Positions 43,982 to 56,428 of a stretch of 64,000 nucleotides of DNA are shown one piece after another; within the stretch, counting starts at the first letter, position 1, and each line of letters opens with the position of its first letter. This stretch comes from Flammula alnicola. Lineage: Eukaryota; Basidiomycota; Agaricomycetes; Agaricales; Strophariaceae. Where the stretch lies: positions 310,001 to 374,000 of the forward strand of contig JADNRV010000021.1 of assembly GCA_015499995.1 (NCBI GenBank), written 5' to 3'. Below the pieces are notes generated by a model. That model did no database searches, had not been told where the DNA came from, and saw only the letters and a program-made list of their open reading frames with translations. The translations under genes and the position numbers were made by a program.

Positions 43982-46886
43982 TTGAATCCGACAATGTCTT
44001 GGAGAATCTTCATTCCTTGTTGCGATGGAACTTTATATCCGACGTACTCCCTGAGTCATTACCATTCTTTTTCTCCCAGCCATCGTTGATAGGTCGTTAG
44101 CTCGTCCTATAGAAACTTGCACCTCTCCGCTGTTTCCGTTTTTGACATTTGTTGATTTCTAAGTTTTGAACTTACTTACCCACCGGTCTTCAGGCAATTC
44201 TACAATTCTACCCCTTACCTCCGCATCCACTTGCCGTATCCTTGTTGTACCCGTAGACCGTGAAAAGTTCTCTGATAAATACATGGACTTCTTTAGTTTA
44301 CTCTTCACGTGTGCCTTTCGAAAATAGTACATACCCCTTTACGATAATTCACGCGTCAAGTAACCCACTAAGCTCTACGAAGCTACTCGACCAACGTCCA
44401 TTTTGAAACCTACTTTGCCGCGGCTCCAGCACAGCGGCATCCTCACGTCGGTCATGCAACACCGCGAAGTAGAGAAGATCTCTGCAAGTCTCTTGGAGAT
44501 TGGATGACTGCGGATGTTTCCTACGTACCCTATACGTTGCATATACTCGCGTCCACTGCTTGATATTTATGTGCTCCCTCAGTCTGGTGCAATTGCTGGA
44601 TTGACAACCTGCACACGGTAATGAGTCAACGATGACTGTACTAGGATACCGACTGATACCGATTGTGGCGGTTTTCAGTGACAATGCCAGTCGACAAATT
44701 TAGACCGACTGTTCAACTGTACGACATAACTTCTTAGCGCAATGACACACTTACTAACCTACAGACTTATTGCGGAATAATCGCCGCTGTGCGTGTGCGC
44801 TGTCGCTCGCAGGTCGCTCGTATGTAGGCAAATATCTGCGTCGACACAGAGACGTCGGCGTTATCCGACTCGGAGATATCGGTCTCAAGCTTATGTAAGG
44901 CGAGTCGCGGTTCATCAATGATCATCGTTCATGCACATGTTCAAGCCAATCAAACCTCCGAGTCTAAGTCTTCCTCTCAACCTCCTTCATGATGCTAATT
45001 CATCGCTCTGCAAAGCCACCTTGAACATGGCAGACTTCAAGTTCGGTTCGAACCAAAAACTTCTTTGACCCATTCAACCTGGCTTCCTGTACGCGCCGAC
45101 TTTCAAGTTTCCGCCCTGTGCTTTCATGTGTGCCTCCTTTGAAAGCAGAACTTTTCGCAGAAGGATTGATGCAGATGGCTGAGAGTGTGTCTCTAGAAGG
45201 TCCTAAGCTCGGGTAACATGTCTCAGAAGACCAATGGGCCACCTGGAAAAAGTGGCGAAGAGCTACTTGCTTTACTCGGCAGCTCGGCTATCCCTTCGTG
45301 TCCCTTTCAAAGGTCGCGCCGAACAGTGGGAGGCGCAGCTGACTGATGAGAGACGAAAACCCTGCGTACTCATGGTCATACTACTCAGAAAGCCCAGAAA
45401 GAATCAGCTGGTGGTGACGCTTCCGGAATTTGCGGGTTTGCATCTGCTACTGTGGGACTGCGTGGGATCACTAGGGTAATAAATTATGCTGGGTTAAATG
45501 GCACGCCATTTCTCGAGGCAACGAAGCGGAATGCCCTTGGTTATGCTTTTGGAGGGGTGCGGTGTCGTGCACCATCAATGTGCGGCGTGAGGTATGTTAT
45601 GATGAGAGCATCGTCGGCTATTTGTGAACATAACACTGATGAAAAATATTATTTCCTGTAGTAATTCCTCGAGTGTGTATCCAAAGATTTTTCTTCCCGA
45701 AGTTTTGGTGAAACCCTGGAGATCAGATGCGTTCCTAATTATCTTTTTTCCCGACATTTCTATGTCTGGCTGCGTGGCTGAAGATCTTTTTGCAAGGAGT
45801 CCGACCTTCGCAATTATATCGCACAAGCAGCCGCATCTGGAATCAAGAGCACAACACAGCTCCAGACAACGATTGATGAGGTCTTTCCCTATTTCTGGAT
45901 ACTGCCCAATAGATCCGAGAGGATGTTGTACTAGAGCATCCGGAAGAATTTTGAGCTTTCCTACCTGACGATCGACGACAGTTCGCACCGCAGCGATTTT
46001 GCTAACTTTCCTCAAGATGCGAGGAATCTCTACCGCGCGACGATGATCAATGAAGCTTCGACCGCCTGCAGCGTACAGAAAATTGTTTTCTAGGCTTCGG
46101 GATGACGCTCGAAATAAGGAAAGAAATTATGCCACTGGCATAAGATCTCCTTTCCCGGCTCGTCGCTTGATACATCTTTTTCTGTCTCTCCGCAGACTTT
46201 TCGCCTTCTATTCTCTTGGGTGTGATTTCGAAGTCCTAAGGAAGACTGAGGATCTCTTCTTGAGGAAAGAGCAATACATTTGTTTTTAAGTATTGGTAGG
46301 TCATCCACTTGAACTCGCAATTACGTTCCCACTCCAGATTAACACGATTCTCTTCTTTCTCAAGCTGCTTTTAAGATTTTCGAAGAGCCCCGGCTTACAC
46401 GATGGCATTCACCGACTATCTTAAGCCCCACATCCACCGGTGGTGGTAAAGATATGCGAATTATGCAATCGCGTGGTTGTTACGGCTTCAAGGCAGTTCA
46501 AGGCCAGGTTCGCCGCTTCAGCCCCCGTTATGTTGATCGAGGTCGCTCACCATGTGCTAACATCGGTATGTGGCGTATTCGGCATTTGCCAGGCCATGAC
46601 GCTCCCGTTTTGATGAGATGCAGGGTTGTGTATGGTTGTGCCAATCATTTTCAGACCGGCCTCAATAACCTAAACTCCCCAACTTAACGATCATCCCAGC
46701 TGGCGGGGTGAAGGGGGAATTTCGGATTTCTATAATATTCCACGGATTCATGAACTTGGACATGTAGTTCACCCGCTTGCCCTTCCCTCTTTCCTTTTGA
46801 TACCCCGTGCTAGCTTGTTGTCTCTTGTGCGACCAGAGGTCTTCAGAAGCTATTACTTAGCTTATTTTCATTGTCACTGGGGCATA
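43982..46886. other. 2.9-kb region, mostly empty, with one coding-like remnant
   Basis: No complete gene. At about 45789-46095 (+) one frame reads KESDLRNYIAQAAASG, TTIDEVFPYFWILPNR, then after one stop FELSYLTIDDSSHRSD and DARNLYRATMINEAST, which looks like real protein with one in-frame stop (see findings). The rest shows no recognised motif. Confidence 0.4.
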
Positions 46887-49184
46887 ATGTTGCCTCCGGA
46901 CCAACATGGGCAGTGGTCAATCATTGACTTTATTCATCAGGGTCCATGGTGGAAGAATCGAGGTACGTTCTCTTCTCTTCCATGACGCGCAAAATTGAAG
47001 GAAATTTCTAGGCATCCTTCTACTCAACCTGTATCTCCTAATTCCTCTGATGACGTCTGTGATCAATGGACTTGATTCATCTCTCGTAAATGGTGAAGGG
47101 ACTGCCGTTAAGACCATTCAATGGATTACATTTAATTAACCCTGTAGTCTTTCAGGTCTTCAGATCTCGCCTGACTGGCAAGACTACTTCCACCATCCAA
47201 GTGGAAAGACGCTGGGTAAGGTCGCAAGTGTTCTCCTACAATGTTTATACTAAAAATATCATAGGTCTTCTTAATTCCGCTCAGTTCATCGGCAATCTGT
47301 CCTCATTACCCTTCACGCCTTTCGTTTCCGATACCTTTGGGCGCAGGGCTGCTTTGTTTGTTGGTGGTTTAATTATGTGTCTAGGCGTTGCCCTCCAGGC
47401 AGCGGCCTGGAGTGTACCAATGTTCATTGGTGCACGATTCACCAGTAAGCACACATCCCCCGCGCATCTTTTTTTCTAAAAATAAATTAACTGCAGTTGG
47501 ATTTGGGCTCTCTTTCTGTCAAAACGCATCACCACTGCTGCTTATCGAGCTGTCGTATCCAACGCAGGTGGGTGATAAGTCGCTTGTTCTGCTAGAGCCA
47601 TCTGACTTGTCTGCCGTAATAGCGTGGTAGAATTACCGCGATGTTTAACTCTTGTTGGTACTTTGGTAGCATTATTTCAGCATGGGTATGTTATAATTCT
47701 TCTGTTGCTGGAGCACTCCCACTTATCTCCTTTCACCAGGTATGTTTCGGTGCATTCGATCATGCCAGTGGCAGTCAGTGGTCGTGGCGCGTGCCAACGC
47801 TCGTTCAGGCTCTCTGTCCCCTTATGCAAATCATTGGCATCTGGTTCATGCCAGAGTCTCCGCGATGGCTCGTCTCCAAGGGAATGGTATGCTCTAACTC
47901 ACGTTAAGCTGAAACAGCAGTGCTGATAACTGTTATAGGAATCTAAGGCAGCATCTGTCCTGGCCAAATATCATGCCCATGGTAGTAACGAACACGATCC
48001 CCTGGTAGTGTTCGAAATGGCACAAATCCGTCACGCTATCAGAATGGAGGAAGAAATCAACAATAGTACATCATACTGGTCTCTATTCACCACTCCAGGA
48101 AACAGGAAGCGCATGCGCATCATCTTGGGCATTGCAGTCTTCTCTCAGTGGAGGTACGCCGAAGTTATTTTTAGGTAAATTTTTACTGCTTATGGTCGAT
48201 ATCAGTGGTAATGGCCTTGTCTCATACTACATCAATCTCGTCTTAGATGGAGTTGGTATTACCAACACCGATACCAAAGCAATCATCAATGGTTGCTTGC
48301 AGGTATATCCAGCGCAGTCTTCACCACAGAAAGGAGCTCACCATGACCTAGATTTTCAATTTCATTATTGCCGTCGGCTCCGCCATGCTTGTCGATATTG
48401 CTGGTCGCCGACCGCTTTTCATCGTGTCTAACTCGGGAATGCTGGCCAGTATGTTATGCCTCGTTGTCTACGTGAATTCTTGCGGGATTAACACGTACTC
48501 TAGCATTCTCTGCCTGGACTATCACTAACGCTCTGTACAATGCGATGGGCAACGTCTCTGCTGCCAAGGCTACGATTCCCCTCATTTTCCTATTCTACTT
48601 CTTTTATGATCTCGCATATACACCGATCTTAATCGCATACGCCTTAGAGATCTTACCTTTCAGAGTTCGTGCGAAGGGTTTCGCTGTGATGGCATGTCAA
48701 TTCTTAGCTTGTTTGATTTACTTGATGCTCATTAAACTATCAGAATTTGACCATGATGGCTACCATTGCCTTCAATCAATTTATCAACCCATGGGCACTG
48801 GCTGCTATTAGCTGGTGGTACTACGTCGTTTATTGCGGTTGGCTCATTCTGGAGCTGCTCTTCGTCATCTTCTTTATCGTCGAGACTAAAGGTTTGTCTT
48901 TTCGTATATTCCATTCTGAGTAAGTTTCTTATTTTTCTTTAGGACGTACTCTCGAAGAAACAGCCGCCTTGTTCGATGGCGATGAGCAACCACTCGACCT
49001 TATTGCTATGGGAGGCGAGGCTGCAAATATGACGATGCAAATAAATCAGAGCGTCGCCCTTCCTGGCTCCAACTCTCAGCAAAAGATGGCAGTTAGACAA
49101 GAAGAATACTATGAAATGAAAAGGCGATTCAGGGACTCCGACATTACCGCCTCAGAATCGGATCTTATCGCGCGTGCTCTTTAA
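46887..49184 (+). CDS. MFS sugar transporter, copy 1 (lactose-permease-like)
   Basis: A 12-TM proton-coupled sugar porter of the plasma membrane. Start MLPPDQHGQWSIIDF. Sugar-porter motifs are in order: GLDSSLVNGLQ, DTFGRRAALFVGG, GLSFCQNASPLLLIELSYPTQRGR, MPESPRWLVSKG, IFNFIIAVGSAMLVD, AGRRPLF, FRVRAKGFAVM and FIVETKGRTLEETAALFDG. A hydrophilic tail of about 75 residues ends ESDLIARAL. About twelve introns, one of which (48692-48743) appears to use a GC donor. This resembles the fungal Lac12-like clade; substrate is not predictable. It is a tandem duplicate of the next gene. Confidence 0.86.
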
Positions 49185-50122
49185 TCTGCTACCTCTACTT
49201 TATTTTCCGGCGAGGATTTGTATATTTTATGTCTATGCACCTGCGTTTAAGGCGGTTTTGTACAAAACATATGCGCATTTATTGGGCTTGTAATTTCTAT
49301 TATTACTTCGTTGTGATTAGAACCAAAAATGCTGTTACTCTAATTATCGATGTTACGGCGCATCTGGAAGTAGTCTAGCGCATTGCGATCGCTTCGAGAG
49401 GTTGTCCAACTGTGGCGAATGAGAACATACAAATGTATAAACTTTATAAAGAGTGCCCGAAGCTTGCCTGAAGCGCTGAAGCGCGGAAGCTGAAGGCCCA
49501 AGTTCGGACTTTGCCGTAAAATTGCCGTAAATGGCATGTAGTATAAACACACGGACCTTCAACCGTGACTTGTTCGAACTTCGCTCAATCATCATCTCAA
49601 TGTATTCCGGTGACTCTCTGCTCGCCAAACATAGCTTACATCCCCACATGTGGTGCTTGCCTAGTTTCTATCCCTTTAGCTTTAACCTTGGAAACTGAGT
49701 TCGCCAACACCTCAAGTTCCGTCAGGCACCGAACATTGGATGCATCATGTGTTAGGTGTAGCCATTTTATCGGCATTTCCCCGGTAGTGGCCCCCTCCAT
49801 GGTGCTTCTTTCATGCGTATCTCCAACTTTCTTGACAGGAACTGACCGAAACTGGCAGGGACTTCACTTACTGTCTGGACCGACTTTTACACAGCGGCTG
49901 AAATCTACGTTAATGCATCATGTTCTTGTCGATTCCGAAGAATCTCGTTCGCCGAAGGGAAAGAGGCTCCAGTTTCTTGGGTTCCTATATTATACGACGC
50001 GTTTTCTCGTGTGCATTCCGTGGTTCACCCGTTTTCTCTCTCTTCCCCGCACTCCGTTTCTCCCCCTCAACAGGAAGCTTCAAGACCTTTCTACTTGATC
50101 GTTCTAACCGTCGTAGAAGCTA
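49185..50122. other. Intergenic between the two transporters
   Basis: No gene. A pyrimidine-rich stretch at 50031-50070 precedes the second transporter and may be part of its promoter. Confidence 0.5.
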
Positions 50123-52478
50123 ATGGCGCCGCCGCCAACCATTGAACCACATTGGTCGGTCGTCGATTTCATCCACAAAGGGCCATGGTGGAAGAACCGG
50201 GGTACATGTGTTCACTCACATACATAGCGTGCATATCTGACCACATTCGCTAGGCCTTTTCGCCCTCAACATCTGTCTCATGATTCCCCTTCTGACATCT
50301 GTGGCCAATGGACTTGATTCATCTCTTGTAAATGGTGATTTGACATCGTCTTTTTCCTATGTCAATCTCTAACAGGCGCTGTGAAACATTCAGGTCTTCA
50401 GCTCTTGCCGGATTGGCAAAATTATTTTGGTAAGCCAGAAGGGAAACGATTGGGTAAGTCGTCTGAATCCATCCGGCTCTCAAACACACGACTGGTATTA
50501 ATGGAAAATAATCTCTCCAGGTCTTATCAATTCTGCCCAATTCCTGGGCAACCTTACTGGTCTGCCATTCACACCTTTCGTGTCCGATATTCTTGGTCGC
50601 AGGACAGCGTTGTTCCTTGGTAGTATAATCATGTGTGTGGGTATCGCACTGCAAGCCGCTTCAAGGAATGTGCCAATGTTCATTGGGGCTCGATACTGCA
50701 GTAAGCACTCTGATCCTGCAAAAACGACTTCTGATTAACCAATCACGCATACGCATAGTCGGACTTGGTCTCTCTTTCTGCCAGAATGCTTCTCCATTAC
50801 TTCTGATCGAGTTATCATATCCGACGCAGGTGTGTCAACTCGCTACTTGTCCACGACTGTGTTTAATCTCTCGGATCCTATTAGCGCGGGAGAATAACTT
50901 CCATGTTTAACTCATGCTGGTATTTTGGGAGTGTCGTTTCGGCATGGGTATGTCTACTGTCATTATTTGTGGACGCCCCGCTTATTTTCCGAAATAAGGT
51001 TTGTTTTGGTGCTTACCAGCATGCCGACGGAAGTCAGTGGTCATGGCGTGTGCCCACTCTCGTCCAAGCTCTGTGCCCGGTAGTGCAAATTATCACTGTC
51101 TGGTTCATGCCCGAATCCCCCCGATGGCTCGTGTCCAAAGGCATGGTATGTAACCAATGGACCTTGGTTTGCAAGAAAAATATGCTAACTTTAACGGCCA
51201 TTGCAGGAATCTAGAGCAGCGGCAGTCCTCGTCAAATATCACGCACGTGGAAGTGATGAGCGAGACCCTCTAGTCACTTTTGAGATGGCTCAAATTAGAC
51301 ACGCCATCCGTCTAGAGGAGGAGATCAATGCGAGCACTTCTTACTGGTCTCTTTTCTCCACACCTGGAAACAGGAAGCGGATGCGCATCATTATGGCAAT
51401 TGCTGTCTTCTCGCAGTGGAGGTTGTAGCTCTCCATCTTTGACCTTCATGGGCGCTCATAGTCCTGAAATTTAGTGGTAATGGCCTAGTTTCGTATTACA
51501 TCAACATTGTTTTAAAAGGCGTTGGCATTACGGATACCGAGACTAAGACGGTTATCAACGGATGCCTGCAGGTATATAGTCCACATTGGCCTTATTATTT
51601 AACACAAGCTCATTATTATCCAGATCTTCAACTTCGTCATTGCCATTGTCGCTGCTATGCTAGTCGACGTCGCCGGTCGTCGACCTCTTTTTATCGCCTC
51701 AACCACCGGAATGCTTGCAAGTATGTTGTCTTGACGATGTCCTATATTATTCGGCTCTAACATGAGCTTTTCAGCATTTTCTGCCTGGACTATCACGACC
51801 GCTCTTTATAACACGATGCATAACGTTCCTGCCGCCAAGGCCACGATTCCTCTCATCTTCTTGTTCTTTTTCTTTTATGACCTTGCATACACGCCCATGA
51901 TAGTGGCTTATACCCTCGAAATATTACCATTCCGTGTCCGTGCTAAAGGCTTTGCAGTCATGGTGTGTATTACTAGGCCGCAAATTTACTCAAATAATTT
52001 GCTGATGCTATTTTCTAGAACCTAACGTTGATGGCTACCATTGCATTTAACCAATTTGTCAATCCGTGGGCCCTTGAAGCCATTAGCTGGTGGTACTATT
52101 TGGTCTATTGCGGCTGGCTCGTGTTCGAGCTGTCTTTCATCTTTGTCTTCATCGTTGAAACCAAGGGTGCGCCTTATGCGACAGTTTTTGTGTTTTTCCT
52201 TCTGACGCCTTGTAATATATACAGGCCGGACGCTCGAAGAAACTGCTGCTTTATTCGATGGAGAGGAGCAACCCATGGACCTCATCGCTATGGGTGGAGT
52301 AGCCGCGGACATGAGCATGAGGCTCAGCCGAGGCATCATCGTCAGCCAGCATGATAATAACCTTGATCCTCACATCAAGTCGCAAGAAAAAAGTGACGAA
52401 TACTACGAGATGAGAAGGCGATATCGGGAGTCTGACGTGACAGCTTCAAGCTCTGACTTCCATGCGCGAGCACTGTAA
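50123..52478 (+). CDS. MFS sugar transporter, copy 2 (lactose-permease-like)
   Basis: Paralogue of the gene at 46887 with the same exon layout. Start MAPPPTIEPHWSVVDFIHKG. Motifs: GLDSSLVNGLQLLPDW, DILGRRTALFLGS, GLSFCQNASPLLLIELSYPTQRGR, MPESPRWLVSKG, SGNGLVSYYINIVL, AGRRPLF, AFSAWTITTALYN, FRVRAKGFAVM and VETKGRTLEETAALFDGEE. The C-terminal tail (SDEYYEMRRRYRESDVTASSS) matches copy 1 and is probably cytosolic. All introns fit GT-AG, including the one where copy 1 has GC-AG. The end faces the alpha-amylase gene 540 bp away. Confidence 0.87.
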
Positions 52479-53020
52479 CATCCACACTACGATTCAGAGC
52501 ACTCTTTTCGCTTGGAAGTCTTTGTTGTACTTATCTGTAATTGTACCTGTGCTCACTTTTTTTTCACGCCTGTATTTAGCACATATACACAGCGCATCCT
52601 TTCTTTCGTTATTTTTCTTGGCCAGTAATCGTAATTACTACGTCTACAGCCTAGTACAGGGCCCAGGCTAACTTGCATGCGGACACGCTAATATCCGTGC
52701 TATCCAAACACGCTTCCTTCAAATCACGGAGGCGAAAGCTACCCCTGGGACCGAACTTGGAGCATGTTTTTGCGGTTTCTCCGTCAATTATCGCTGAGTT
52801 TTGAAGGAAGTCGTTTACAGTGTCCGTCTAAGCATACACATTCATATGAACTGATTTAATAAGTAGTTTCTCAATTATAACGGACCCGAAAAAATTGGCA
52901 AATCGAGATCAAATTGTAATGTTCATCAATGATATTTCCTATCCTTTTGATTGTAGATCCAACGATAAAGATATATAGCCTGTAAACCCGGCTCCGATTG
53001 TGAAATGTGAAATGATTCCC
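52479..53020. other. Convergent intergenic region
   Basis: 3' ends of the transporter and the alpha-amylase genes. No gene seen. Confidence 0.5.
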
Positions 53021-55711
53021 TTAAGATTCCTCCTCTAATTTTGTCCAGACCTGCACGTTATTTGCGAAACAGGAAAAAGTGCCCCAACCCGCTGGATCTA
53101 TCTCGACGCGCCCATGCTGGGTCATATAACTCCTGTAAATCTTCCCCGCATTCTCCTGGAAAAAAGCGGTTAGTTCATTCACACAACTGGGGTAGGTAGA
53201 TAAAATTAAGAAAACTTACAATGCCGACATTCATACGAAGCTCATGGACGAGTGTACTGGATCTATGGTGAGAACGCACGCAACAAAGCGTGAATACGAA
53301 CAGTTACACTCTCCGAGAAAGGCTGGACTTACCCATCTTCCTTATTACTGAGGATAACTGCGCACCCCTGGTGAGTTGCATCCCCCTTGCGTACAAAGCC
53401 AATGTAGTTTGGGTGCGCGAGGTAGTCTTCAGTGGGCCCATATGCGAACTTTTTCCGCGCTTCCAGCAGCAGGGTAATATTGCGAGCGATGTTCTCGTTA
53501 TAGCATTCTTTATTCGGGTATAGATCACCATAGAACACACATCTGCGGGGAAGTATATCAGTCTTTCCCATGGGGAAATAAGCGAGGTTTGACGTTTGAC
53601 GCACGGATGCCCATAACCTCGGAGTAATATGATCGCGTATGCCTGGATCTTGAAATTGTCTCCTACCTGCAAGGCCAGATGAGAAAGTTGGAGAAATAAA
53701 CTTCCGAAGAACATCAGACGTACCCAGCTCTCGAGGCTCTGTCCTTCTATCTGGAAGACGTTTATAAACAACGAACTCCGGCTGTTTGGTGAGAAAATGG
53801 AGGATACTTACCGTACTAAAACAGGAAAAAGACTATAGTTAGATTGTACTCGAAGTGCAAACAGTCTTTACGGCAGCGGGACTCACTCGTGATTGTCAAC
53901 GAAAGAGACGGCGTCGTTTGGCTTCACTTGAACGATTGTATCGTGTAGAATTTTTCTGAGATCGTACCGCGTTCTTTCCCTGCTTGCCTGATTGAAATTC
54001 ATGTGCAGAGGCACGTCAAAGAATGCGGTCTGGTGGAACGCAATCCTGTAAAAAGCTTGTATATTTCCGAGAAATTTTGACCCTTACTTCGCCTTTGAAT
54101 GCCCGAATGTAAGGAAGTATCAACTTCAAACTATTTGTGTCAATCAATGCCAATCCGCCATCCAAGGTTGCCAGAGACGCTTACTTTCCTGACCAGTACT
54201 CTGCTGGAAAGATGCGGTCAGGTTTTGGTCGTCTTTCTGAAAAATCTTTGAACAAAACTTACAAACGACAAACATAGACTTTAACCCTGAAGAACGACGA
54301 GTTTCTTGGATCTTTGATCGCAAAGAAGGATTACTACGAAAGGCAGTATTGTAGGTGACCGGTGAGGCTTACCCAATGAAGCATAAATTTACGGTCGATG
54401 TGCTTGATGGCGTCAAGTCGGAAACCAGATGCTCCTGTAGTCTGATGGACACGTAAGAGTCTTTCAATCTCCAAGTCATGACTAGAAATGTACTTCTAAG
54501 ATCCATTTACCCCAGCTGAGAAGGTCTTCTTGTACAGCCGGGTGCCGATGGTCAATCTATGTCACATAAAAACCCGACATGAAAGATGGTATTCGGACTT
54601 ACATCAACACCAAGCAAGAAGTCGTAGTTTCCAAGCTCAGAATCAACGTTATGCGACCACCCTTTGCGGCCCGGTTCCGCTATGCGATATATTCCTTTTG
54701 TTCGGGTTTTGTGGTCCCAGTCAACACCTGAAGCCAGAAAGAAAGGTACATTTCCTTTTACTCGAAAGAAAATCAGTGAAATTCTCACCAGTGAAATGTT
54801 CGTGATTCCAATGCATGGTACTATACTGTTGAACTTTTGAGTGTTGTTAGATTGGAGATATCGTAAAGGTTGACCTTGTCATCCCTTCCTGGATAATCAA
54901 ACGCCGTCCATCCCTGATGGCAACATTTAATTGAATCAAGAGACTTAAGAAAGTGTAGAGACTTGAATTTACGTGGATTTCCATGGCCGGACCAGAGGTC
55001 TTCAGTCGATTATCTGCATGCACCGGTACTGCTCGGAAAGTTTCCACTCGATCAGCGCCTAATTTGTGCTGCAAGAAAGAAGACAGGAAAGAGGACAAAC
55101 AATCAGCTTCCTTAAGAATGGCCGAGGAGAGGATGTCCTCACATTGAGAACTGCGTCTATCAAAACATCGATCCCATGTTCCTTTGCAACTTTGCAGGCT
55201 TGAAGCAATTCTTCTCGAGTTCCCCATCTTGTGGCAACTCTTCCTTTTTGATTAAATTCCCCGAGGTCCCACTGAAGGACATAATTGAATTAACAAGGCT
55301 GATGAAGCAAACTGGATGACATACCAGGTCGTATGCATCATAACCTCTTCCTTTCTAAATGAAATGAGAAAATGGGCTGGTTCGGAATGCAATGTGGCAT
55401 ACATACCGGTTCAGCAGCCTTGTTGGGAGGCGGAAGCCAGACCTGTGTAACACCCAGCTCTGCCAAGTGGGGGATCTCCGTCTCAAAATGCTTCCACCAA
55501 CTCAAGCTTTCATGCAAGCAATCCCAAGTAAAGAATTGCACCTATGAAGAAATCGAGGAAGCCTCAGGATGGCAGTGAAAGATAATCAATAGGAGATAAT
55601 TACCATTAGCGGGTTCGCATCCCTCCCCTCCGGTCCAAGGCGCATGTAGAGCAACGGGGATGGAGGAGCCTGAAAAATATCTAAAATCCATAATCTGAGT
55701 TTAGCAAACAT
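53021..55711 (-). CDS. Intracellular alpha-amylase, GH13
   Basis: Start at 55711 gives MFAKLRLWILDIFQAPPSP in one frame with LLYMRLGPEGRDANPLM and VQFFTWDCLHESLSWWKHFE. The TIM-barrel then shows TQVWLPPPNKAAEP, KGRGYDAYDLWDLGEFNQKG, HGIDVLIDAVLNHKLGAD (region I), GWTAFDYPGRDD, SHNVDSELGNYDFLLGVDID, ASGFRLDAIKHIDRKF (region II, nucleophile Asp), AEYWSGK (region III, acid/base Glu) and AVSFVDNHD (region IV). The last residues are FANNVQVWTKLEEES. There is no signal peptide, so it probably acts on alpha-glucans inside the cell, like other fungal intracellular GH13 enzymes. Over fifteen introns, some exons very short. Lies beside two sugar transporters. Confidence 0.85.
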
Positions 55712-56428
55712 GACTCCTTGACGCAAAGGTCTCAAGATGTTGAAGATATGAAGGAGCAGAGATTCAACGCGTTTGGATCTGGACGCAGGTCCTATTAGTA
55801 TGTAATATTACAATTCATCCTGGAAAAAGAAGTCACCAGCACAGGAACGTTTGAGAGAAGTTACGAACCTTCAACCACGTGCCTGTGGGAAAGCGGAATA
55901 TGCCGTGGTTCTATAAAAAGCTCGAAAGTTTTCCTCTGCTCTTTGAAAGTTCCCACCACCGCACTTCCTGGTTTCTTGTTGGCGTTTTGCTTCACATTGG
56001 GACATGGACTTAGTGCATTCTTCCTGAAAGTTGGTGGGGAGACTGAACAGCCTCCTTAATCGCTCCGATCACGCTACATCCTACGTAGAAAGGAGTTTCA
56101 TGATGATGGCAACAAGCTCGCCCTTTCCACCCTTTTCGTTGTCTATCTTCCATATAGGTGATTAGTGTCAAACATAACCAAAATTTTTTAATTCATCGAA
56201 TTTCGTTTCGCGAGTTGGAATTCACCATATTATTATCAATACTTGAAAGTGAAGCTGCGCGAAGACTACGACATGAGGCAGTCGAGATAGGTACTGTATC
56301 ATATCTCAAGAACGTTAGCATCCTTTTTCTTTCAGATTAAACGAGAACGCAAGGATCCTCATAATGTATAGAAAACTGGCTACAGTATATTATTATTAGA
56401 TGTATGGCGAAGGGGATATTCGATATCA
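55712..56428. other. Intergenic, promoter of alpha-amylase
   Basis: Upstream of the amylase start and downstream of the coiled-coil gene. A plus-strand CTATAAAAAG near 55911 has no gene behind it. No gene seen. Confidence 0.4.

Noticed and set aside
55905..55920. CTATAAAAAG as a TATA box on the plus strand
   Set aside because: No plus-strand gene follows within a reasonable distance.
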